Source of the DNA: Limiplasma sp036652695
GTDB lineage: Bacteria; Bacillota; Clostridia; Christensenellales; Aristaeellaceae
Reading direction: 5' to 3'
NCBI GenBank assembly: GCA_036652695.1
Contig: JAVVVJ010000021.1
Span: 1-36,652, forward strand
DNA: 36,652 nt
The translations under genes were made by a program, and so were the position numbers. Positions 8,524-16,607 of this stretch are shown here, in pieces. Within the stretch, counting starts at the first letter, position 1. Each line of letters opens with the position of its first letter. The notes under the pieces were generated by a model, which did not search any database, was not told where the DNA came from, and saw only the letters and a list, made by a program, of their open reading frames with translations.

Positions 8524-11094
8524 TTACAGCCATGCAAAGCTGCGCTCATGGGTGCCAGAGGGCAGCAGCTCCTCCGTTCCATCCGCGGGAGAACGAAGGG
8601 TGGCGGTGGTATTGCAGGGAATCACCGCGGTCACATACAGCTTGCCCTCCGCGATGCGCCAACGCACGCTCAACAGGCCATAGGCGGTTTCAAGCTCCGC
8701 GCAAGCTTCGCTCAGCCCGCCGCCGGGCTGCGGAGCTAGCAAGGCATGGCGATAACCCGGGCAGCTTTCATCCGCATGAATGCCGCCGATCACCTTGTAT
8801 AGCCATTCACCAATCGCGCCATAGGCATAATGGTTGAAGGAATTCATGCCCTCGCTCCACATGGAGCCATCCGGCTTGATTCCGTCCCAATGCTCCCAAA
8901 CGGTGGTCGCGCCCATGGTTACCTGATAGAGCCACGATGGGAAATCCTGCTTGAGCACCAGCTCGTAGGCCTCCGCAAGCGCACCGTTATCGCTCAGCGC
9001 ATGCGCAATGTAGGGCGTGCCCACAAAGCCTGTCACCAAATGCCCGCCGCGCTCGGCAAGCAGGCGTTTCAGCCCGCAAAGCGTTTGTTCGCGCCACTGC
9101 GCGGGCGCAAGGCCGAAATGCAGCGCGAGCACGTGCGCCGTCTGCGTTTGCACGGTAAGCTCCCCCGCCTCGGTATAGAAATGGTGCTGAAAATCCGATA
9201 CGATCGCGCCATGCAGCGCGCGATACTCAGCCGCGTCCTCTGCCAATCCCAGCGTCTGCGCCGTTTTGGCAAGCAGCTCCGTTGAATATGCGTAATACGC
9301 GGCGGCGACCAGCTCGTTTGGCGTTGCGCCAAAGCAGCTGCCTTCCTGCGGCGCATCTAGCGCCACCCAATCGCCAAATTGAAGCCGATACGCCCACAGG
9401 CCGCCCGTGGCATGCGCGCGCATAAACTCCACCCACTTTTTCATGCTGGGGTACTGTACGCGCAGCACATCCACATCGCCATAGGCGAGGTACAGGTTCC
9501 ACGGGATGATCACCGCCGCATCCGCCCACGCGGCGGCGCTATGCGTGCCCTGCTCCAGCAGCGAGCCGTCCGCCCTACCCGCGAGGTTCGTAAACAAATC
9601 GGGAATGACATGCCCCACGCCGCCCTCCGGAGTTTGATCGGCGGCCAAATCTGCCAGCCACTTGCGGTAGAAGGCGTCGGCGTCCATCAGGTAGCAGGCC
9701 GTAGCGGAAAAAATCTGCGCGTCGCCAGACCAGCCAAGGCGCTCATCCCGCTGGGGGCAATCGGTAGGCACATCTAGGAAGTTTCCCTTTAGCCCCCAAG
9801 TAATGTTGTGCCAGAGCTGATTGATAAGCGGATGGGAGCAAGAAAAGCTGCCGATCGGCCGCATATCGGAATGCACCACGCATGCGGTGAAGCTTTCAGC
9901 GTTCACTCTGCCCGGCCACGCCTTCACATGAACATAGCGAAAACCCTGAAAGGTAAAATGCGGCTGATAGAAGCCTTCTTCTTCACCCACGGTATAGCGA
10001 ATGGTCTGCTTGGCAGAGCGGAGGTTCGCGGTATAGACGTTGCCATCTTTGTCGAGCGCCTCAAAGCATTGCAGCTCAACCGTATCCCCGCACTGGCCCG
10101 GCACGCGGAAGCGCACAAAGCCCGTCAGGTTCTGCCCAAAATCCAGCACGGTTTCGCCCTTTGGCGTGGTGAGCAGCGCCCGAACCGACAGGGTTTCAAT
10201 GATCCGAGCAGCGCACCCAGCCTGCGGTACAAGCGCCGCGCTCACCCCCGGCAGCGCGTGTACGGCGCGCTCGTGATGCATGCCAAGGCGCGCGTCATAG
10301 CTTTCCCCATTGTAAATATCCGCAAACAGCACCGGGGTATCCGCGCCGCGCCAGCTCTCATCCGTCACGATGCGCTCTTTGCGACCGTCCCGGTAGCGAA
10401 TCTCGATCTGGCACAAAAAGGCGGTGCGATCGCCATAATGGTTGCGCATGTTGCAAAAGCCCATAAGCCCCTTGTACCAGCCGGAGCCAAGCCATGCGCA
10501 TAGGCTGTGCCGCCCATGGGTAAACCGCGCGGTCAGATCATACGTTTGGTACAAAACGCGATGGCGGTAGCTCGTCCAGCCCGGGGAAAGCTCCGTGTCA
10601 TCCACACGCTCGCCATCCAGCCACAGGTGATAGACGCCCAACGCCGTTGCATAGGCATATACTGCCTCCACCTCGCCTTGCACCTCAAAAGCGGTGCTCA
10701 CGGCGGTGCCTTTGTCGCTATCCGCGTCCCCATCCCCCTCGGCCGTGATAAAGCCGCACGCGAAGCCCTCCAGCAAGCCCGTCACAAAGGTCGCTGGCTC
10801 ACTCCACGCCTCCATAGCTCCGGCACGCACCCACACGCGCCACCAGTAGCGCCGTGCGCTTTCCAGCGGCAGCGCCTCGGGGCGATAATGGGCGCTGTCC
10901 TCACGCGCAAGCTCGCCGCTATCCCATAGCGGCGCATCAAAGCAAAGGTCTTGTGAAAGCTGCACGCGGCAGGCGCTTTGGCGCACATTTTGCGCATTGC
11001 TTTCCAACCGCCAGCCAAGCTGCGGCGGCACGGTAAGCCCCATCGGGGCGGAAAAGGTATCCGCGGTGAGATGCGTAATCATCAAAGGCTGCAT
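8524..11094 (-). CDS. Alpha-L-rhamnosidase, glycoside hydrolase family 78
   Basis: The enzyme removes terminal alpha-L-rhamnose from plant glycosides, pectin side chains or rhamnose-containing bacterial polymers. The 856-aa protein has the GH78 order: N-terminal beta-sandwich (about 5-110, including RYWWRVWVRAG), a carbohydrate-binding beta domain with WLDGERVDDTELSPGWTSY, then the (alpha/alpha)6 barrel. The barrel carries the general-acid motif DERLGWSGDAQ and the general-base region TTVWEHWDG, followed by SFNHYAYGAIGEWLY. No signal peptide is seen, so it acts in the cytoplasm on imported oligosaccharides. ATG 11094 is preferred over GTG 11103 because GAGG sits 8 bases upstream. It is the first gene of the minus-strand glycosidase run; no sugar transporter gene is present in the window. 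Confidence 0.93.
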   Translation of the reverse strand: MQPLMITHLTADTFSAPMGLTVPPQLGWRLESNAQNVRQSACRVQLSQDLCFDAPLWDSGELAREDSAHYRPEALPLESARRYWWRVWVRAGAMEAWSEPATFVTGLLEGFACGFITAEGDGDADSDKGTAVSTAFEVQGEVEAVYAYATALGVYHLWLDGERVDDTELSPGWTSYRHRVLYQTYDLTARFTHGRHSLCAWLGSGWYKGLMGFCNMRNHYGDRTAFLCQIEIRYRDGRKERIVTDESWRGADTPVLFADIYNGESYDARLGMHHERAVHALPGVSAALVPQAGCAARIIETLSVRALLTTPKGETVLDFGQNLTGFVRFRVPGQCGDTVELQCFEALDKDGNVYTANLRSAKQTIRYTVGEEEGFYQPHFTFQGFRYVHVKAWPGRVNAESFTACVVHSDMRPIGSFSCSHPLINQLWHNITWGLKGNFLDVPTDCPQRDERLGWSGDAQIFSATACYLMDADAFYRKWLADLAADQTPEGGVGHVIPDLFTNLAGRADGSLLEQGTHSAAAWADAAVIIPWNLYLAYGDVDVLRVQYPSMKKWVEFMRAHATGGLWAYRLQFGDWVALDAPQEGSCFGATPNELVAAAYYAYSTELLAKTAQTLGLAEDAAEYRALHGAIVSDFQHHFYTEAGELTVQTQTAHVLALHFGLAPAQWREQTLCGLKRLLAERGGHLVTGFVGTPYIAHALSDNGALAEAYELVLKQDFPSWLYQVTMGATTVWEHWDGIKPDGSMWSEGMNSFNHYAYGAIGEWLYKVIGGIHADESCPGYRHALLAPQPGGGLSEACAELETAYGLLSVRWRIAEGKLYVTAVIPCNTTATLRSPADGTEELLPSGTHERSFAWL

Positions 11095-11219
11095 GGGCAA
11101 CACCTCGTTCGTATATTTTCGATCTGTAAAGCTGTGGCAAGGATAGCATAGGCAGTGGAAAAATGCAATACATAACGAGTTGAACGGCTATGCTTTTTTT
11201 CAACAAAATAAATGAATCA

Positions 11220-11252
11220 TGGTAACAAATCCGCCTCGTATTCGTGTATCAT
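11220..11252 (+). promoter_or_regulatory. Candidate ECF-type and/or SigA-type promoter of the sigma factor operon
   Basis: TGGTAAC (11220-11226), then 16 bases, then CGTG (11243-11246) resembles the ECF/SigW-type pattern TGAAAC-N16-CGTA, which would mean autoregulation. A TATCAT hexamer (11247-11252) in the same place could be a SigA -10 box, but no good -35 is spaced for it. The start codon of the sigma gene is 30 bases further on. This is pattern reading only. Confidence 0.35.
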
Positions 11253-11281
11253 AGCATGTGGCAACGTAAGGAGGGATGCGC

Positions 11282-11830
11282 ATGAAAACGGATCACGAGC
11301 TGATGCGAAAGCTACAGCAGGGCGATGAATGCGCCTTAACCCTGCTTGTGGAGCGCCATCAGGCAAAGGCGGTCAGCTATGCCTTCTCCATCCTCGGCGA
11401 TGACCGGCTCGCACAGGATGCGGCGCAGGACAGCTTTGTAAAGCTGTATCTTCTTCGGCAGGAATACCTAGAAACGTTCAGCTTTCAGGCGTATCTGTAC
11501 GCGTTGATCCGCAACCGCTGCATTGATGAGCTGCGCAGGCAGAAGCGTCATCCCTGCGTCCCGCTTTTTGAGGGGGAGGCCGCTGCCTATGCGGCAGAAA
11601 GCCCCGAGGAAGCCTATCTTCGCAAGGAACGCAGGCTTTTGCTGCTCAACGCCATTGAGGCGCTGCCCGATGCGGAGCGGGAGTTGCTCATGCGCTTTGC
11701 GTATTGCGGGCAGAATTACCGGCAGCTTGCCAGCGAACTGCATTTGAGCATGGCACAGGTGAAGATCGGCCTATACCGCATACGGCAAAAATTGAAGCGC
11801 AAAATAGGCGCAAATCCAAAAGACTTTTGA
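11282..11830 (+). CDS. ECF-subfamily RNA polymerase sigma factor
   Basis: This 182-aa protein has only sigma regions 2 and 4. Region 2 (about 15-85) includes DDRLAQDAAQDSFVKLY and the -10-binding stretch AYLYALIRNRCIDELRRQKR. Region 4 (about 120-175) contains LPDAERELLMRF and the helix-turn-helix NYRQLASELHLSMAQVKIGLYRIRQKLK. Start ATG 11282 is chosen over ATG 11276 because AAGGAGG (11268-11274) is 7 bases from it but only 1 from the other. It directs RNA polymerase to a dedicated promoter set, usually under control of a membrane anti-sigma factor. The next gene is a 63-aa single-span membrane protein, then signal peptidase I, so the regulon probably concerns the envelope or secretion. Confidence 0.92.
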   Translation: MKTDHELMRKLQQGDECALTLLVERHQAKAVSYAFSILGDDRLAQDAAQDSFVKLYLLRQEYLETFSFQAYLYALIRNRCIDELRRQKRHPCVPLFEGEAAAYAAESPEEAYLRKERRLLLLNAIEALPDAERELLMRFAYCGQNYRQLASELHLSMAQVKIGLYRIRQKLKRKIGANPKDF

Positions 11831-11866
11831 TGACAAGCCTGTCGTTTTGAAAGGATGGCGATCCCC

Positions 11867-12058
11867 ATGATGCCTAACCGGTTTCCCTCCTTGCTCGACC
11901 GCGCGCGCCAGCAGGAAACGCTGCTTATGGCGGCAACCGCCCTGCTGCACACGCCCACAAAGCTGCCGCGCACGGCGCGCCTGTACATGGCGTGCCTATG
12001 CTTGCTGCTGGTTTTGCTTACGCCGCTTGCAAGCGCGGCGCAAGCAATGATCAAATAA
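11867..12058 (+). CDS. Small single-span membrane protein after ECF sigma factor (possible regulator)
   Basis: The ORF encodes 63 aa from ATG 11867, with AAGGATGG 8 bases upstream; an in-frame ATG at 11855 lacks a ribosome site. The N-terminal about 42 residues are polar and basic, including RARQQETLL and PTKLPRTARL, and the C-terminal third is one hydrophobic helix (LYMACLCLLLVLLTPLASAA) ending in QAMIK. The family is not recognised. Its position 36 bases after an ECF sigma gene and 18 bases before lepB, and a topology like the membrane tail of anti-sigma factors, make a sigma-regulating role possible. It has no zinc-binding HxxxCxxC motif. The protein is too short to place by sequence alone. 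Confidence 0.6.
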   Translation: MMPNRFPSLLDRARQQETLLMAATALLHTPTKLPRTARLYMACLCLLLVLLTPLASAAQAMIK

Positions 12059-12076
12059 CAAAAGGAGAATGTGCTC

Positions 12077-12619
12077 ATGGAGACGCAAGTTCAAAAAAAA
12101 GCCTCAAAAAACACATGGCAACGCGAGGCGCTCAGCTGGCTGGGCTACCTGCTTTGCGCTGTACTCATCGCATTTGTGATTCGCACGGTCATTGCGGAGC
12201 CGCTTCGCGTGCAAGGAAATTCCATGCTGGACACGCTTGAAAACGATGAAATCATGATGGTTACAAAATTGGATTATCTGCTGGGCGCACCTCAGCGCTT
12301 TGACGTGGTGGTATGCCACTACCCAAACCGCACCGAAACCTTCGTAAAGCGGATCGTCGGCCTGCCGGGCGATGAAATCAGCCTCTCGGAGGGCGTTCTC
12401 AGCGTGAACGGCGTTGTTTATCCCGAGGAATACCTCACCCATCGCCCGAATTACACGCTGCAAAAAACCATCATACCCGATGACAGCTATTTTGTGCTCG
12501 GCGATAACCGCAGCAACTCCAACGACAGCCATCTAGTCGGCAGCTTGCAGCGCGATCAGATCCTTGGGCATGTGCAGGCGGTGATCTTCCCCTTTCAAAA
12601 TTGGCGCGCCATCCAGTAG
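12077..12619 (+). CDS. lepB: Signal peptidase I (S26 type)
   Basis: The enzyme cleaves signal peptides from exported proteins on the outer face of the membrane. The 180-aa protein has one N-terminal membrane anchor (about 20-40), the nucleophile S49 in RVQGNSML, and the general-base K91 in KRIVGLPGD. The later conserved box VLGDNRSNSNDSHLVG is also intact. ATG 12077 is preferred to GTG 12071 because AAAGGAG (12061-12067) lies 9 bases from it. It is the third gene of the sigma - small membrane protein - lepB group, with gaps of 36 and 18 bases, so it is probably under the same promoter. Length and architecture match short Gram-positive signal peptidases. Confidence 0.96.
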   Translation: METQVQKKASKNTWQREALSWLGYLLCAVLIAFVIRTVIAEPLRVQGNSMLDTLENDEIMMVTKLDYLLGAPQRFDVVVCHYPNRTETFVKRIVGLPGDEISLSEGVLSVNGVVYPEEYLTHRPNYTLQKTIIPDDSYFVLGDNRSNSNDSHLVGSLQRDQILGHVQAVIFPFQNWRAIQ

Positions 12620-12627
12620 CGCGCCAA
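12601..12627. terminator. Hairpin at the lepB 3' end (weak terminator)
   Basis: TTGGCGCGC (12601-12609) pairs perfectly with GCGCGCCAA (12619-12627), with the lepB stop codon at the loop edge. A proper T-run is missing on either strand. The position between convergent genes suggests a role in ending or protecting transcripts. Confidence 0.45.
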
Positions 12628-12643
12628 TCGCCCGTGCTTTCCT

Positions 12644-14041
12644 TTATTGGCATTCCGCATCCCCGCTGACAAACGGGAATCCAACGTTGCGGCTTTCCAG
12701 CACGGCTTTGCCGCCCTCAAACGTGATATGCATATCCAGCAAAAACGGACCGTCCGGGGTGCGCGCAATCAGGTGCAGCCGCTCGCCCAGCCAACCATAG
12801 GCCGCCAAAATGCGAATCGGTGGCGCGGTGGGGTTATCCTCCTGATAGGTGCTTTCCAAATACGCACCGCAGCCCAACGTCAGTTCCATATGCAACGGCT
12901 CTTCTGCCCGTTCAAGCTGCAAGAGCAGCGGCTCTCCGCTCGCCTTTTGCGTAAGCTGAAGCCATCCCTGTTGGCTTTGCGAGATCCTGCAATTCACGGG
13001 AGCATGTGCGCTCCCCTCTGGCGGCAGATACGCAAGCGCCTCCGCACGGCGTGCAAGCTCCCGCTGCTGCTGCTGCGTGCCCTGCTCCAGCGCGCCGGCA
13101 GAAAAGAGCGTATCATTTAACAGGTTCATCTCCACGCCCATATCGTTGATGCCCGCCGTGCAGACAACCACCATCTGCCGCGCCTCATCCACCATGCAAA
13201 CCTGCCCGAACATGCCATCGCCGCGAAAACGCCCGCCGCGCGTGCGCCAGAATTGATAACCGTAGCCCTGCTGCCAATCGCTGGTTGGGTCGTTTTCAAA
13301 GTTCTCTATCTGCTTTTGTGTCGCACGCTCCACCCAGTTTTCAGGCAACACGCGCTCGCCGCGCCACATGCCGCGCTCCAGCAGGCATTGACCGAAGCGC
13401 GCGAGCGAATCGGTAGAAAGGCGCAAACCCCAGCCGCCCACGCAGACCCCGGTGGGGCTCAAATCCCACGTTGGCATGGGGATTTCCAGCTTGTCAAAGA
13501 GCCTAGGCATCAAATAATCCCGGATGTTCATGCCCGCCACGCGTTGCACCATGCAGGAAACCAAATAGGTGCCATGGCTGTTGTAGTGGAAATGAGTGCC
13601 CGGTTCATGAAGCACCTCGCAGGCAAGCGCATATTTCTCCCAGCTTTGCTCCTGCGCAGGCGGTAAATCGGATTTTTCATCCAGCCCCGAACCCATCGTC
13701 AACAAATGCGCCAGCGTGATTTTGCGCAGCCGCTCGGAGGGCGCGGGCGGCAAGCAATCCGGCAGAATGTCCACCACGCGATCGTCCCAGCGCAGCAGGC
13801 CTTCGCTTACCGCAAACCCCGCCGCCGCTGAGCAAAAGGATTTGCTTAGCGAAAACAGGATATGCGGCGTATGATCATCATAAGGCGCCCAGTTAAGCCG
13901 GCACGCCACCTTGCCATGCCGAAGAATCAGCATCGAATGGAAATCCACCCCCGCCGCGTGCGCCGCATCCAAAAACCGCAGAATCTCCTTGGAGGAGCAG
14001 CCCGCATCCTCCGGTGTGCGCACTGTTTCAAGCAACTGCAT
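12644..14041 (-). CDS. Serine hydrolase, beta-lactamase class C / esterase family
   Basis: The 465-aa protein starts at ATG 14041, with GGGAGG 9 bases upstream; the longer open frame before it overlaps the promoter. It carries the SxxK catalytic motif at S64-K67 within ILFSLSKSF, a tyrosine motif in FHYNSHGTYL, and the class C-like fold markers LLTMGSGLD and GGWGLRLSTDSLARFG. These proteins (COG1680) include esterases, D-aminopeptidases and penicillin-binding-like enzymes; true beta-lactam resistance is not implied. There is no signal peptide or lipobox, so it may be cytoplasmic. The C-terminal about 120 residues form an added beta-rich domain. A consensus promoter lies directly upstream and the gene stands alone. 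Confidence 0.85.
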   Translation of the reverse strand: MQLLETVRTPEDAGCSSKEILRFLDAAHAAGVDFHSMLILRHGKVACRLNWAPYDDHTPHILFSLSKSFCSAAAGFAVSEGLLRWDDRVVDILPDCLPPAPSERLRKITLAHLLTMGSGLDEKSDLPPAQEQSWEKYALACEVLHEPGTHFHYNSHGTYLVSCMVQRVAGMNIRDYLMPRLFDKLEIPMPTWDLSPTGVCVGGWGLRLSTDSLARFGQCLLERGMWRGERVLPENWVERATQKQIENFENDPTSDWQQGYGYQFWRTRGGRFRGDGMFGQVCMVDEARQMVVVCTAGINDMGVEMNLLNDTLFSAGALEQGTQQQQRELARRAEALAYLPPEGSAHAPVNCRISQSQQGWLQLTQKASGEPLLLQLERAEEPLHMELTLGCGAYLESTYQEDNPTAPPIRILAAYGWLGERLHLIARTPDGPFLLDMHITFEGGKAVLESRNVGFPFVSGDAECQ

Positions 14042-14081
14042 ATTGATTATCCTCCCTGTTTTCGTTTTCGTTCTGCGGTGA

Positions 14082-14110
14082 ATTGTACAATTTGACAACG
14101 TTGCTGTCAA
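14082..14110 (-). promoter_or_regulatory. SigA-type promoter of the serine hydrolase gene
   Basis: On the minus strand TTGACA (14110-14105) and TACAAT (14087-14082) are 17 bases apart, a near-perfect promoter 41 bases before the start codon. The -35 is one arm of a TTGACA-N7-TGTCAA palindrome (14092-14110), and the -10 lies inside the palindrome TTGTACAA, so repressor control is plausible. Confidence 0.75.
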
Positions 14111-14140
14111 GCGATCAATTTGAACAAGGAATTGATCGCT
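14110..14140. repeat. 11-bp inverted repeat upstream of the serine hydrolase promoter
   Basis: AGCGATCAATT (14110-14120) and AATTGATCGCT (14130-14140) are perfect inverted copies with a 9-base loop, followed on the + strand by TTGTTT. It may be an operator next to the -35 of the hydrolase promoter. A terminator role is less likely because no + strand gene precedes it. Confidence 0.6.
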
Positions 14141-14237
14141 TTGTTTCCAATACCCATGTATCGCCCCGCTTGCACTCAGCATCGTTGGTTTCGCGCTGAT
14201 TTTTCGTTCTTGCCGATGTGGATTCATCTGTATTTGG

Positions 14238-14266
14238 TTGAATTGGCGTTCACAATATGCTATGAT
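14238..14266 (+). promoter_or_regulatory. SigA-type promoter of the PAS/GGDEF/GAF gene
   Basis: TTGAAT (14238-14243) and TATGAT (14261-14266) are spaced by 17 bases and lie about 55 bases before the start codon at 14322. Confidence 0.6.
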
Positions 14267-14321
14267 AAGCTGCATGGTTCATCATACGCGAAATACGTTT
14301 GTCGCCAAAGGAGATGTCACG

Positions 14322-16607
14322 ATGTCGGATACTGCCCCCTATCCCCTCAATGACATAGCCAAAAACTTAGTTTCCAATATTCAGGGCGGCGTCATTATCT
14401 GCCAATATTGCGCTCAAGCGCAGGCCTTCAAAACGCTCTATATCAGCGATGGGTGGAAGACGCTGACTGGCTATACCCTGCTGGAGCTTGAAGAACGCTT
14501 CGATGGCAATGCTCGGGCGCTGATCCTTCCCGAGGATATCGAGCAAGCCACGCGCAGCTATATCGAGCAAACAAGCCGAGACAGCTACTATCAGCTAGAA
14601 TATCGCTTTCGCCACAAGGATGGGCATATCGTTTGGGCTATTGATTACGGCATTGTTGCTCACACCCCTGATGGTTTGGCGCAAAACCAGAGCATCGTTA
14701 CCGACATCAGCCCGCTGAAGGCCAACGAGGAAAAGCTGCGCCTGAGTGAGGCGCGTTTTCGCATTGCCACCAAGGCCGCCCACGCGGCGGTGTTTGAATT
14801 GGATTTGACCGTAAACCGCTATCTGCACATCGAAAATGCCGAGGTAATTTTTCACGCCGACGAAGAAACCGTTCTTGCCATCGTCAACAACGCCAAGCGC
14901 GGTTGTCATCCAAGCACCTATTATACCAATGTTTTTCGTTTGATGCATCACCCCGATGATCTTCGCACGCTGGAAAACGCTAGGGTACAAATGCTTCAAA
15001 CCGGTATCAGCGAATGTGAAGTACGCCTGCATCAGCCGAACAACAGCTATCTGTGGTGCAAGTTCCTACAGGCCGTTGTCAACGATGAAAACGGGAATCC
15101 CCTGCGCTCCATTGGTTACATCGCGGATGTGGATGAGCAACACCGCAACACTGCGGCGCTGCTGTCCAAGGCGGAGAGCGACCCGCTCACCGGGCTTTTG
15201 AACAAAAGCGCCATTCGCAGCAAGGGCGAGCAGATGCTTTCCTCTGCCCCTTCCCTTGCGCACGCGCTGTTTGTGCTGGATGTGGACAATTTTAAGCATA
15301 TCAACGATAGCCTTGGGCATCTTTTTGGCGATGGCGTGCTTATGGATCTCTCTGCCAAGCTGCGCCGCCTTTTTAAGTGTGACAGCCTGCTTGCCCGCGT
15401 CGGCGGCGATGAGTTTGTCGTACTCATACGCGGCACGCTTACAGAAGAGGACGCCGCAAAGCGCGCGGAAAAAATATGCCTTGCCTTTCAGCGCTCCTAT
15501 TCTGGTGAAAAGGCCGAATGCAACATTTCCTGTAGCGTCGGCGTAGCCCTCTCCGTGCCCGGAGACAGCTTTGAGCAACTGTTCCACAAGGCTGACCGTG
15601 CCTTGTACCACGCCAAGGAGCACGGCAAGGATTGCTATGCCCTATACCGGGATTGCGCGGGCGATCACGAGAGCGCTACGGAGCTGCTCGGCGATATTTA
15701 CATACGCGATGCCCAAATGAGCGATAGCGGCAGGCTACAGCTCAAGGAGCGCATTTTTGAGCTGCTCTACCGCTCTGTTGATTTTTCCAGCAGCGTCAAC
15801 ATGATCCTATCACTTTTGGGCCAGTTTTTGGATGTCAACCGCGTATACATTTTTGAAAACACAGCGGACAACCATTTTTTCTCCAATATTTACGAATGGT
15901 GTGCCGAGGGTGTCACGCCCCTGCGCGATCAGCTGCAAGCGCTGCCCGTGGCAAAGCTTGCTTACTTCAGCCGCTTTGACAGCAACGGCATCTTCCGCTG
16001 TGCGGACACCTCCACGCTGCCCGCTCCCCTGCGTGCATTTTATGAAAAGCACGGCGTCCATTCCACCTTTCAGGTGTCCATCATCGAAAACGGCATCATC
16101 CGCGGCTTCATGGGGTATGACAGCATGGAAAAAACCATGAGCATGCCTTCCGACCTTGTTGATCTGATGACCTTCGCCGCCAAGGTGACGGGAACCTTCA
16201 TCATCAAAAAGCGTGCGGACGAAAGTATCAGGCTTTACAATCAAAACAAGATGGAAGCATTGGATAACCTGCCTTGCGCCATCTACGTCATCGACGATGC
16301 CTATCGCCTGCAATATATGAACAATCTGGTTCTTTCCATCTTTCCAAACGTCAAAATCGGACAGAAGTGCCACGCGCTGTTCATGAATAACAGCGCGCCC
16401 TGCGCCAATTGTCCCGCAAAGGATTGCCGGAACGCGCCATGCAGCACCGAGATTTACAATGCGGGCACCGGCTTATGGCTGCTCACAACCGCCGCCTCAA
16501 TCAACTGGTCCGGGCGAGCGGACATGCGCCTCATCTGCTGCCAAATCATCAATCAATACAAGGAAGGGATGGCTGCACATGCCAAAACTATGGGCGGGAC
16601 GCTTTGA
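14322..16607 (+). CDS. PAS-PAS-GGDEF-GAF-PAS diguanylate cyclase
   Basis: ATG 14322 follows AAAGGAG (14307-14313), giving 761 aa; the open frame before it includes the promoter. Domains: PAS1 (about 20-133, PAS_3 style, ending in a QNQSIVTDISPLK linker), PAS2 (143-275), GGDEF (285-445) with DPLTGLLNK, LDVDNFKHIND and an intact GGDEF at 361-365, a GAF-like region (475-630), and a C-terminal PAS-like domain (645-745). The RxxD inhibitory site is absent: KCDS occupies that position. The last domain has C683-x10-C694-x2-C697 plus C702 and C707, the same cysteine spacing as in the protein at 1311-4781. No membrane span is seen, so it should sense cytoplasmic signals and make c-di-GMP. Its last 29 bases overlap argH. 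Confidence 0.92.
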   Translation: MSDTAPYPLNDIAKNLVSNIQGGVIICQYCAQAQAFKTLYISDGWKTLTGYTLLELEERFDGNARALILPEDIEQATRSYIEQTSRDSYYQLEYRFRHKDGHIVWAIDYGIVAHTPDGLAQNQSIVTDISPLKANEEKLRLSEARFRIATKAAHAAVFELDLTVNRYLHIENAEVIFHADEETVLAIVNNAKRGCHPSTYYTNVFRLMHHPDDLRTLENARVQMLQTGISECEVRLHQPNNSYLWCKFLQAVVNDENGNPLRSIGYIADVDEQHRNTAALLSKAESDPLTGLLNKSAIRSKGEQMLSSAPSLAHALFVLDVDNFKHINDSLGHLFGDGVLMDLSAKLRRLFKCDSLLARVGGDEFVVLIRGTLTEEDAAKRAEKICLAFQRSYSGEKAECNISCSVGVALSVPGDSFEQLFHKADRALYHAKEHGKDCYALYRDCAGDHESATELLGDIYIRDAQMSDSGRLQLKERIFELLYRSVDFSSSVNMILSLLGQFLDVNRVYIFENTADNHFFSNIYEWCAEGVTPLRDQLQALPVAKLAYFSRFDSNGIFRCADTSTLPAPLRAFYEKHGVHSTFQVSIIENGIIRGFMGYDSMEKTMSMPSDLVDLMTFAAKVTGTFIIKKRADESIRLYNQNKMEALDNLPCAIYVIDDAYRLQYMNNLVLSIFPNVKIGQKCHALFMNNSAPCANCPAKDCRNAPCSTEIYNAGTGLWLLTTAASINWSGRADMRLICCQIINQYKEGMAAHAKTMGGTL

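Noticed and set aside
12644..14041. Antibiotic-resistance beta-lactamase
   Set aside because: The SxxK fold is shared by many esterases and peptidases; no signal peptide and an added C-terminal domain argue against a secreted class C beta-lactamase.
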